Below, in pieces: positions 1 to 5,837 of a stretch of DNA of 20,470 nt. The stretch's first letter is position 1, and every line of letters starts with the position of its first letter. Under the pieces are notes generated by a model. That model worked only from the letters and a program-made list of their open reading frames with translations. It had not been told where the DNA came from and searched no databases. Source of the DNA: an uncultured Clostridia bacterium (GTDB taxonomy: Bacteria > Bacillota > Clostridia > Christensenellales > Pumilibacteraceae); the NCBI GenBank assembly GCA_934229275.1, contig CAKQDN010000031.1, positions 1 through 20,470 on the forward strand. The letters are read 5' to 3'. Position numbers and translations under genes: made by a program.

Positions 1-60
1 TTCTGGTGGTGGTTGTGATCGTAATCCGCACACGATGATCGGAAAAAATAATAAAAAGAA
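1..60. other. Window edge, possible 3' end of an upstream gene
   Basis: The stretch is too short to assign. Plus-strand frame 3 reads a short hydrophobic tail (LVVVVIVIRTR) ending in TGA at 36-38. Frame 2 reads on without a stop to TAA at 77-79, running through the hairpin that follows, so frame 3 is the tidier gene end. Neither can be confirmed without upstream sequence. The A-rich 46-60 segment is the T-tract of the minus-strand terminator. Confidence 0.2.
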
Positions 61-94
61 AAACGCAGCGCGCCTTTAAAAGCGTTCTGCGTTT
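46..94 (-). terminator. Rho-independent terminator of the aldolase gene
   Basis: AAACGCAG (61-68) pairs with CTGCGTTT (87-94), and CGC/GCG pairs can extend the stem inside. Read on the minus strand, the hairpin follows the stop codon at 113 by about 20 bases and is followed by a long T-rich tract (60 down to 46). On the plus strand it is followed only by TTTATTTATT, so it may also work weakly for a gene entering from the left. Confidence 0.75.
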
Positions 95-112
95 ATTTAT
101 TGACTTTGCGGC

Positions 113-1003
113 TTATTGTTTCAGTTCTGGAATTCCGATTTTTTGCAGCGACGAGTAAAGAAGCGAGTATTCCTCGGCGGTAGGTTCGCGAGCGGGGAAA
201 ACCGTGTATCCGACGTCGAATCCGAGCGCGCGCATGCTGCTTTTCCACTTTGCGATATTGCTGCCGAACATCAGATTTATGTACTCGTTTAACTTGCGTT
301 GATATGACAAAGCGGTTTTTAAGTCGCTTTTCATAAAGTTGGCGTATATATTTGCGGCGGTACTTGCCATGTAGTTATAAGTGGTTCCGATTGCGCCGTC
401 CGCCCCGACCGAAAGTCCGCATATCATGGTTTCGTCGGGACCGTTGAGAATGTTCAGCCTGTCGCCGGTAGCGGCTGTGATTTTCGAAAAAGCGTAGTAG
501 TCGCATATGGTAAGTTTGATTCCGCCGACGTTCGGGATTTTCGCAAGTCTTTCCGCAAGCGCGACGGGGTCGCCGACAGCGTTCGTGACGTATGCGAACA
601 CCGGGTGAGTACTGTTTTTCGCCATCCACTCGTAGTAGTCGATGCACTCGTCGGTGTTATAGTACGCTTTAAGAGCAGGGGGAAGCGACGCCACTGCGTC
701 GATTTTCTGTCCGTTCGCGTGATCGAGCAGTTCTTTCGTGCGGTTGAAATGCGTGGCTCCGACGTGCGCCATGATAAGACCTCTGCCGCGGTTCGCCGAA
801 ACCACCGTTTCGAGCATTTCCATGCGCGTGTTTTCGGGCAGAACCGAACATTCGCCCGTGTTACCGCACACATAAAAACCGTTAAGACCGCTTTCGAGGT
901 GGTAATCCACGAGTCTGCTTACTTCGCCTTTTTTAACGTGCATCTCGCGGTCGTAAAGCGAGAATATCGCGCTGAAAACGCCTTTGAATTGTTTCTCTTT
1001 CAT
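113..1003 (-). CDS. N-acetylneuraminate lyase / DapA-family aldolase
   Basis: Cytosolic class I aldolase of the DHDPS/NAL superfamily, 296 residues, the usual length. Seen: GNTGE at 47-51 (pyruvate-carboxylate binding loop), the barrel tyrosine at Y138, the Schiff-base lysine K163 in GGIKLT, and GADGAIGTTYN at 200-210, which is closer to sialic acid lyases than to DapA. Enzymes of this family cleave or form 2-keto acids with pyruvate as one partner; substrates include N-acetylneuraminate, 2-keto-3-deoxygluconate and dihydrodipicolinate. Start chosen because AAGGAG lies 8-9 bases upstream. It is divergent from an AraC regulator next to uronate isomerase, so a role on 2-keto-3-deoxy sugar acids is as plausible as sialic acid breakdown; no nanE or nanK is in view. 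Family call is firm, substrate open. Confidence 0.82.
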   Translation of the reverse strand: MKEKQFKGVFSAIFSLYDREMHVKKGEVSRLVDYHLESGLNGFYVCGNTGECSVLPENTRMEMLETVVSANRGRGLIMAHVGATHFNRTKELLDHANGQKIDAVASLPPALKAYYNTDECIDYYEWMAKNSTHPVFAYVTNAVGDPVALAERLAKIPNVGGIKLTICDYYAFSKITAATGDRLNILNGPDETMICGLSVGADGAIGTTYNYMASTAANIYANFMKSDLKTALSYQRKLNEYINLMFGSNIAKWKSSMRALGFDVGYTVFPAREPTAEEYSLLYSSLQKIGIPELKQ

Positions 1004-1044
1004 AAAAATCTCCTTAGGACGGACTTTATCCGTAAATCAACTAC

Positions 1045-1073
1045 ATTATACACCGATTTTGCTGTGAGATAAA
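1045..1073 (-). promoter_or_regulatory. Candidate promoter of the aldolase gene
   Basis: The minus strand has a perfect TATAAT at 1050-1045, about 42 bases upstream of the start codon. A poor -35 (TTTATC, 1073-1068) lies 17 bp further upstream. The weak -35 would suit an activator-dependent promoter, and the gene shares this intergenic region with the AraC gene. Confidence 0.4.
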
Positions 1074-1166
1074 GAGTGTAGACGGACGAAATAATCGCAA
1101 AAATGTCCCGATATTATAGAATACGGAGAAAAAACGGTCGAAAGTTATATAATTCGTGCGTTTTGC

Positions 1167-1196
1167 TTGACCTTATTCGCTCTCGTGTGGTATTAT
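1167..1196 (+). promoter_or_regulatory. Promoter of the AraC-type regulator
   Basis: TTGACC at 1167-1172, an 18-bp spacer, and TATTAT at 1191-1196 with an extended TG at 1188-1189. The expected transcription start, about 7 bases after the -10, falls at 1203, which is the A of the most likely ATG. The mRNA would therefore be leaderless. Confidence 0.7.
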
Positions 1197-1202
1197 GTTC
1201 AT

Positions 1203-2045
1203 ATGTCGGACGGATTGATAAGTTTAATAAAAGCGGACGGAGTGTGCGGAGCGGACGTTGTGCTGCTCGACGAAACGTTCGGAGCGGAAAACGACGCGAT
1301 TGCAAGCGAAGAAGACACTCGCATGCACACGCATTCCTACTACGAGTTGTTTTTCTGCGACGACCGCAGCGTTAAAATAACCTCGGTTTCGGACGAAAAT
1401 ACGTTCACGTCGGGAGTGGTTATAGTGCCGCCTTCGTTCCGCCATTATGCGACGGTAGAGCGCGGAACGTACCGTTTTTTCGTAAAAACCGAGGAGGAGG
1501 GTGACAATCCGCTTGCCCGAGCAGCCGAATCGAACGAGATCGTTTTCGCCAAGGTGAACAAGGACGTGCTTTTTTATCTGGAAAAAATCCGCGACTGTCT
1601 TAAAAAAGGCGCGAGCGACGAGCAGAAAATAACCGCTCTTGTAAAACTGATTCTTCTGGAAGTTGCCGACGGACTCGACGCCGCCCGAACTCGGACGGGA
1701 GCCGCCCGAATAAAGCCCGACGCCGAATACTCGTTCAAAATAGAAAAAATAATATCCGGGTGCCTGCAAAGCAAAATAACGCTCGGCGACGTTGCCGACC
1801 GCCTGTATTTAAGTAAAAAACAGACCTCGCGCATAATAATGAAAAACTACGGAATGCCGCTGTGCAAGGTGATTGCCGACAGAAGACTCACCGTTGCCGC
1901 GCTCATGCTTAAAAATACGGAAAAAAGCGTTTCGGAAATTGCCGAGGAAACCGGGTTCAACACCGAATGTCGCTTTTTCTCGCTGTTTCGGCAAAAATAC
2001 GGCGTAACTCCGCTCGTCTACCGCAAAACCGAGTCGAAACGTTGA
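1203..2045 (+). CDS. AraC-family transcriptional regulator
   Basis: 280 residues from the ATG at 1203. The N-terminal half is a cupin-type sensor domain with RMHTHSYYELFF (H42 and H44 of the typical H-x-H-YYE pattern). The C-terminal ~90 residues hold the AraC double helix-turn-helix: ITLGDVADRLYLSKKQTSR, then VSEIAEETGFNTECRFFSLF and a closing YGVTPLVYRK. Family members bind sugars or related ligands and activate neighbouring catabolic genes. An upstream in-frame TTG at 1167 would add 12 residues but is the -35 box, so it is rejected as a start. There is no Shine-Dalgarno sequence before 1203, in keeping with a leaderless message. Divergent from the aldolase and 130 bp ahead of uxaC, it is the obvious candidate regulator of both (inferred). 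Confidence 0.88.
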   Translation: MSDGLISLIKADGVCGADVVLLDETFGAENDAIASEEDTRMHTHSYYELFFCDDRSVKITSVSDENTFTSGVVIVPPSFRHYATVERGTYRFFVKTEEEGDNPLARAAESNEIVFAKVNKDVLFYLEKIRDCLKKGASDEQKITALVKLILLEVADGLDAARTRTGAARIKPDAEYSFKIEKIISGCLQSKITLGDVADRLYLSKKQTSRIIMKNYGMPLCKVIADRRLTVAALMLKNTEKSVSEIAEETGFNTECRFFSLFRQKYGVTPLVYRKTESKR

Positions 2046-2054
2046 ATTTTTTGA

Positions 2055-2121
2055 TTGCAAACATATTAGCGTTGCGCAAATGGCAAAATTTTTTGCAAAT
2101 ATCGCCGTATTACTTGCAAAT
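2055..2121 (+). promoter_or_regulatory. Phased TTGC half-sites upstream of uxaC
   Basis: TTGCAAAC (2055), TTGCGCAA (2072, itself palindromic), TTGCAAAT (2093) and TTGCAAAT (2114) are direct repeats with steps of 17, 21 and 21 bp. The last overlaps the -35 box of the uxaC promoter. Repeats of about 21 bp (two helical turns) ending at the -35 are the classic arrangement for AraC-family activators. That the regulator encoded at 1203-2045 binds here is inference. Confidence 0.6.
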
Positions 2122-2142
2122 CGCGCACAACAATGTTATAAT
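2114..2142 (+). promoter_or_regulatory. Promoter of uxaC
   Basis: TTGCAA at 2114-2119, a 17-bp spacer and a perfect TATAAT at 2137-2142 with an extended TG at 2134-2135. The expected transcription start is near 2149, giving a leader of about 27 bases with a modest GAGGG ribosome site before the ATG at 2176. The -35 is part of the last repeated half-site. Confidence 0.8.
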
Positions 2143-2175
2143 GTAACCGAACTTAAATAAAGCGAGGGAATTGTT

Positions 2176-3525
2176 ATGAACTTAATCAACGATAATTTCA
2201 TGCTCAAGAACCCGACGGCGAAGCGGCTATATCGCTATTACGCCGAAAAAATGCCGATAATCGACTATCACTGTCATCTTTCGCCCGAGGAAATAGCAAC
2301 CGATCACGTCTTTAAAAACGCGACCGAACTTTTTCTCGGCGGCGACCACTACAAATGGCGGCTCATGCGCGCAGCCGGCGTGGACGAAAAGTATATAACG
2401 GGCGATGCGGACGATTACGAAAAATTCGCCGCTTTCGCCTCGGTTGTGCCGTATATGATAGGCAATCCGATGTATCACTGGATACATCTGGAACTGAAAC
2501 GCTACTTCGGCATCGAAGAAGTTTTATCGGCAAAATCGTGCGAAAAAATATGGAATAAAATAAACGAGCAGTTGAAAAAGCCCGAATTTTCCGCTAAAAA
2601 CCTTATTCTGCGCTCGAACGTGGTTGCGCTCTGCACCACCGACGACCTTAAATATCACCGCGCGCTCGAAAGTTGGAGCGTTAAAGTGCTGCCGACGTTC
2701 CGCCCCGACAAACTGCTCTCGATCGAAAAGGACGAATTCTGCGATTACATAGCGGCTGCCGGGATTAAAAGTTACGACGACGTAGCGCGCTGGATAGAGA
2801 AAAGAGCGGACTATTTCGCTTCGCTCGGCTGCAAACTGTCCGACCACTCGCTGTCGTTCGTTCCGTACGCGGAAGGCGACGCTAAAGCGGCGTTCGAAAA
2901 GAGGTTAAGCGGCGGAATACTCTCGGACGAAGAAGAACAGACTTATAAAACGGCAATAATGCTCACCCTTGCAAAAAATTACGCGCGTAAAGGCTGGACG
3001 ATGCAACTGCACATCGGCGCGCTGCGCAACAACAACACGCGCGCGTTCGGAAAACTCGGAGCGGACTCGGGCTACGATTCGATAAGCGACGCGCCCGTAG
3101 CGCAAAAACTGTCTCGTCTGCTCGACGCAATGGAAAAAGAAAACGCGCTTCCCAAAACCATACTGTATTCGCTCGATAAAAACGCGAACTACACTCTCGC
3201 GACCATGGCAGGCAATTTCCAGAGCGCGCCGTTCGAATCGAAAATACAACTCGGCTCGGGCTGGTGGTTCAACGACCAGCGCGACGGCATGGAAGAGCAA
3301 CTTCGTGCGCTCGCCAACATCGGACTGCTGTCGAAGTTCGTCGGAATGCTCACGGACTCGCGCAGTTTCGTGTCGTACACGAGGCACGAATATTTCCGCC
3401 GCATTTTCTGCAATCTCGTCGGCAAATGGGTGGAAGAGGGCGAGTATCCTGCGGACGAACAAATGCTTAAAGAAATAGTGGAAGGCGTGTGCTATAAAAA
3501 CGCCGAAAAATACTTCGGGTTCTGA
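2176..3525 (+). CDS. uxaC: Uronate (glucuronate/galacturonate) isomerase
   Basis: 449 residues, close to the usual ~465. UxaC is a cytosolic amidohydrolase-fold enzyme that converts D-glucuronate to D-fructuronate and D-galacturonate to D-tagaturonate, the first step in using uronates from pectin or glucuronoxylan. Diagnostic blocks: IDYHCHLSPEEIA (metal-site histidines H32 and H34), GDHYKWRLMR at 56-65, GSGWWFNDQRDGMEEQL, and DSRSFVSYTRHEYFRR near the C-terminus. It has its own promoter with regulator half-sites and is followed after 14 bases by the PAP2 gene, with which it is probably co-transcribed. The next pathway enzymes (uxaB/uxuB, uxuA, kdgK) are not in the window. Confidence 0.95.
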   Translation: MNLINDNFMLKNPTAKRLYRYYAEKMPIIDYHCHLSPEEIATDHVFKNATELFLGGDHYKWRLMRAAGVDEKYITGDADDYEKFAAFASVVPYMIGNPMYHWIHLELKRYFGIEEVLSAKSCEKIWNKINEQLKKPEFSAKNLILRSNVVALCTTDDLKYHRALESWSVKVLPTFRPDKLLSIEKDEFCDYIAAAGIKSYDDVARWIEKRADYFASLGCKLSDHSLSFVPYAEGDAKAAFEKRLSGGILSDEEEQTYKTAIMLTLAKNYARKGWTMQLHIGALRNNNTRAFGKLGADSGYDSISDAPVAQKLSRLLDAMEKENALPKTILYSLDKNANYTLATMAGNFQSAPFESKIQLGSGWWFNDQRDGMEEQLRALANIGLLSKFVGMLTDSRSFVSYTRHEYFRRIFCNLVGKWVEEGEYPADEQMLKEIVEGVCYKNAEKYFGF

Positions 3526-3539
3526 AAAAAGGAGAACGT

Positions 3540-4217
3540 ATGATGAAAAAGAGAACGCTTACGCTGTTTATAACCGGCGGATCGCTCGTCGCGCTGTTCG
3601 CGATTTTAATAGTTCTGCTCAAAACCGTTGACGTTGCGGCGGTGGGACCGAACGGAAGCGAAGTCGGATTTTCCTCGCTCAACAAATCGTTTTCCGACCT
3701 CGTCGGGCAGAACGAAAGTTGGCTAGACGTCACCGGATATCTCGGCTATTGCTTAATAGGCGTGGCGGCTGCGTTCGCTCTTCTGGCGGTAGTGCAGGCG
3801 GTGCGCCGTAAAAGCATCCGGGCAGTCGATCGCGACCTGTTGCTGCTCGTCGGCTTCGACCTTATAATAGTCGCCCTGTACCTTCTTTTCGACCTTGTCG
3901 CGGTCAACTATCGCCCCGTGCTCGAAAACGGCGAACTCGCTGCGTCCTTTCCTTCAACACACACGATGATCGCGCTGTTCGTCGCCGTGACCGCGTCGTA
4001 TCAGGCAAAACGCCGCTTGCGCCCTGCCGCTGCCGCGTGGATATTTGCCTGTTGCGTGTCGGCGATCGCCGCCGTAACCGTAGTCGGAAGAGTGCTGTCG
4101 GGCGTGCATTGGCTCACCGATATAATCGGCGGAATTTTAGTTTCGACCGGCGTTTCCGTGCTTTACTTCGCGTGCCGCTCGCTCATGAAAGACAAAGCGG
4201 AAAAAGCCGTCGCGTGA
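3540..4217 (+). CDS. PAP2-family membrane phosphatase
   Basis: 225-residue integral membrane protein with about six hydrophobic helices (near 8-28, 65-86, 98-120, 140-155, 163-182, 192-211). The PAP2 signature is present: PSTH at 138-141 and R184-x5-H190-xxx-D194, with NYRP at 123-126 in place of motif 1. The family removes phosphate from phosphatidic acid, undecaprenyl pyrophosphate or related lipids on the outer face of the membrane; the lipid cannot be told from sequence. A strong AAAAAAGGAG site precedes the ATG (ATGATG, so the start could shift by one codon). It lies 14 bases after uxaC, so transcription is probably shared, and a terminator follows. Confidence 0.85.
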   Translation: MMKKRTLTLFITGGSLVALFAILIVLLKTVDVAAVGPNGSEVGFSSLNKSFSDLVGQNESWLDVTGYLGYCLIGVAAAFALLAVVQAVRRKSIRAVDRDLLLLVGFDLIIVALYLLFDLVAVNYRPVLENGELAASFPSTHTMIALFVAVTASYQAKRRLRPAAAAWIFACCVSAIAAVTVVGRVLSGVHWLTDIIGGILVSTGVSVLYFACRSLMKDKAEKAVA

Positions 4218-4297
4218 CCGGAAAAACAAGAGTGACCGCCGCGCGCTACTATTTAAATAGAATATAATCGCGAGGGAGTATTTCCCCGAAAGAAACG

Positions 4298-4322
4298 AAC
4301 GAGGTGTATAGCCTCGTTTTTT
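4298..4322 (+). terminator. Terminator after the uxaC-PAP2 unit
   Basis: AACGAGG (4298-4304) pairs with CCTCGTT (4312-4318) around a 7-base loop and runs into TTTTTT. The 4218-4297 stretch before it holds a stray TATAAT at 4263 without a -35 and no supported gene. Confidence 0.8.
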
Positions 4323-4368
4323 CTATGCAAAAAATTATAGTAATTTTCCAAAAAACGGGTTCGATGAC

Positions 4369-4398
4369 GTATAAGCAGCCGAAAAAACGGCAAAAATC
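4369..4398 (+). promoter_or_regulatory. Sigma-F/G-like promoter of the 128-residue protein
   Basis: GTATA (4369-4373), a 15-bp spacer and GGCAAAAATC (4389-4398). The known forespore sigma-F pattern is GYATA, about 15 bp, GGNNANAHTR; only the last base misses. The expected start lies about 20 bases ahead of the AAGGAG site. A nearly identical element precedes the SpoIIQ-like gene, and no TTGACA/TATAAT pair was found here. Confidence 0.55.
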
Positions 4399-4425
4399 GT
4401 TGTACCGAGCGAAAAGGAGACCGAA

Positions 4426-4812
4426 ATGTTCGAATTCAAAAGGTTTATGGCGTTTATCGCGGTGGGACTATTGCTTATCGCGGCGAAATACTACCCGACC
4501 GATCTTCAAACAGGCGCGTTCGGTCAGCCCGTATACTTTGACGAAGCCGACCGTCCCGTAACTTACGGAAGCGCGTATTCGTTCGTCCGTGCGGACTGCG
4601 AGGGCGGACAAAGCGAAGCGGCAAGAATAATGAAAAAACTGCGCGCGGAAATAAAATTCGTCGAAAAGCCGGAGGGCGAAACCATTTACTACTGCTATTC
4701 GCCGCGGTTCGCGAGGAGCGTCGTTATAGGCGTAAGGAAAGTCAACCTTGCAGTGGTCGTCCGCGGAAACAACGTAACCGTCGCAACTCCCCTTCCGAAA
4801 GGCGGATATTAA
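4426..4812 (+). CDS. Small membrane-anchored protein, possibly sporulation-related
   Basis: 128 residues, not recognised as a named family. One N-terminal hydrophobic helix (about 7-22, FMAFIAVGLLLIAA) is followed by a small, probably extracytoplasmic or intermembrane domain. That domain has two cysteines (C58 and C90), a YYCYSPR segment and a beta-rich end (KVNLAVVVRGNNVTVATPL). The start is backed by AAGGAG about 8 bases upstream. It precedes the SpoIIQ-like gene in the same direction with a 134-bp gap, and both carry similar sigma-F-like promoters. Forespore expression is therefore the best guess; this is inferred from context, not from the domain. Otherwise it is a conserved hypothetical. 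Confidence 0.75.
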   Translation: MFEFKRFMAFIAVGLLLIAAKYYPTDLQTGAFGQPVYFDEADRPVTYGSAYSFVRADCEGGQSEAARIMKKLRAEIKFVEKPEGETIYYCYSPRFARSVVIGVRKVNLAVVVRGNNVTVATPLPKGGY

Positions 4813-4886
4813 AGACCGCGTGGAAGAACGAACGCAAGGAAATTCAAAAAAATAAGCAAAAAAGCAAAAAAAACGACCGCTATGGC

Positions 4887-4915
4887 GTATACGACGCCGA
4901 AAATCGGTCAAAAAT
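4887..4915 (+). promoter_or_regulatory. Sigma-F/G-like promoter of the SpoIIQ-like gene
   Basis: GTATA (4887-4891) and GGTCAAAAAT (4906-4915). The distance from GTATA to the AAAAATC block is 18 bases, the same as at the upstream gene, although GG is shifted by one base. B. subtilis spoIIQ is a sigma-F target, which supports the reading. The element sits inside an inverted repeat (GACCG 4874 / CGGTC 4905, with inner GGCGT/ACGCC), whose minus-strand reading ends in a T-tract. Confidence 0.45.
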
Positions 4916-4946
4916 CAAAGTATAAATTCGGAGGTTTAAGAAAATT

Positions 4947-5543
4947 ATGAAAGTTTACAACGGAAATCGCAACACGACTAAAAAGAACGGTGTGTGGTAT
5001 GCGGTGCTTGCGGTGATAGCCGTGTGCGTGATAGGCTCGGTGGTGGCGATTGCCGCCGTGGCGAGCGGAAGAGGTACGGACATCCCTGCCGGCAGCGGCG
5101 ACGTGGAACCGTCCACTACCAAACCCACGGAGTATGTCCTTCCGTTCGACGATTATACGGTGGCAAGAGAGGCGTCGATAGACAAACTCGTGTATATGCC
5201 TGCCGTTAATATGTGGAAAACGCACGACGGAGTCGATTTCGTACCCGGCAGCGACGCGACCGTAAAGGTCATGGCTGATGGAACGGTAAAAAGCGTGACG
5301 CAGTCCTCGCTCGAAGGCTGGGTTGTAACGGTCGAACACGGCGACGGACTGGTTTCCTGCTATAAATCGCTCGAAAGCGCGAGCGTAAAGCAGGGCGACG
5401 CGGTTAAAGCGGGCGACGTAATCGGAAAAGCCGGAACCATGATAACCGAGTCCGACATCGGCGTTCACGTCCACATCGAAACCACAAAGAACGGAAAACC
5501 GGTCGATCCCCTCGATTATCTCAATACAAACGCCTCGAAATAA
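4947..5543 (+). CDS. spoIIQ: SpoIIQ-like M23 (LytM) domain protein
   Basis: 198 residues: a short N-terminus, one transmembrane helix (about 16-38), a Ser/Thr/Pro linker and an M23/LytM domain (about 75-195). SpoIIQ sits in the forespore membrane and pairs with SpoIIIAH across the intermembrane space during engulfment. Zinc-site residues are all present: H93 and D97 (THDGVDF) and H174/H176 (VHVHIE). Known B. subtilis SpoIIQ lacks one of these, whereas clostridial forms keep them and bind zinc. The CYKSL segment (138-142) replaces the YxHL seen in many active M23 peptidases. The small size, single membrane anchor and sigma-F-like promoter favour SpoIIQ over a wall hydrolase, but a general M23 peptidase cannot be excluded. 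GGAGG lies 11 or so bases before the ATG. Confidence 0.75.
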   Translation: MKVYNGNRNTTKKNGVWYAVLAVIAVCVIGSVVAIAAVASGRGTDIPAGSGDVEPSTTKPTEYVLPFDDYTVAREASIDKLVYMPAVNMWKTHDGVDFVPGSDATVKVMADGTVKSVTQSSLEGWVVTVEHGDGLVSCYKSLESASVKQGDAVKAGDVIGKAGTMITESDIGVHVHIETTKNGKPVDPLDYLNTNASK

Positions 5544-5624
5544 GCGGCAGCATAGCCCGGAATCGGAGCGTTTGAGCGCGCGAAAGAGGAATATTCCTTA
5601 TAAAATAAGAAAAAAGCAATAATG

Positions 5625-5653
5625 CGCGGCAGAGCGATCTGCTGCGTTTTTTT
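5625..5653 (+). terminator. Terminator after the SpoIIQ-like gene
   Basis: CGCGGCAGA (5625-5633) pairs with TCTGCTGCG (5638-5646) around a GCGA tetraloop with one G-U pair, followed by seven T. The rest of 5654-5757 shows no gene. Confidence 0.9.
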
Positions 5654-5757
5654 GCGTTTTTAAATGGTTTTCGGGTCGCTTTAACACCATGAAATACCGT
5701 AAAACCGCAAAATGGCGAATTGTCACAAAAAATTCACTTTAAATATTCCTTTAACGG

Positions 5758-5787
5758 TTGACAAAACGGCATATAATTTGGTAGAAT
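5758..5787 (+). promoter_or_regulatory. Promoter of the GH43 operon
   Basis: A perfect TTGACA at 5758-5763, an 18-bp spacer and TAGAAT at 5782-5787. A TATAAT at 5772-5777 is too close to the -35 to serve with it. The leader to the ATG at 5838 is about 44 bases, with AAGGAG 7-8 bases ahead of the start. Confidence 0.75.
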
Positions 5788-5797
5788 AGTTACATAT

Positions 5798-5811
5798 GTA
5801 TAGCGATATAC
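5798..5811 (+). promoter_or_regulatory. Inverted repeat in the GH43 leader, possible operator
   Basis: GTATA-GCGA-TATAC is a perfect inverted repeat just downstream of the expected transcription start, abutting the palindrome ACATATGT (5792-5799). Position and symmetry fit a repressor site. No cognate regulator can be named. Confidence 0.35.
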
Positions 5812-5837
5812 TATAAAAATCAATCAAGGAGAAGATT

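Noticed and set aside
1167..1202. TTG at 1167 as start of the AraC regulator, adding 12 residues
   Set aside because: The TTG is part of the -35 hexamer, and the mRNA should start near 1203, so these codons would not be transcribed.
4255..4268. TATAAT at 4263-4268 as a promoter for the next gene
   Set aside because: No -35 lies at the right distance, and the terminator at 4298-4322 would stop the transcript before the gene at 4426.
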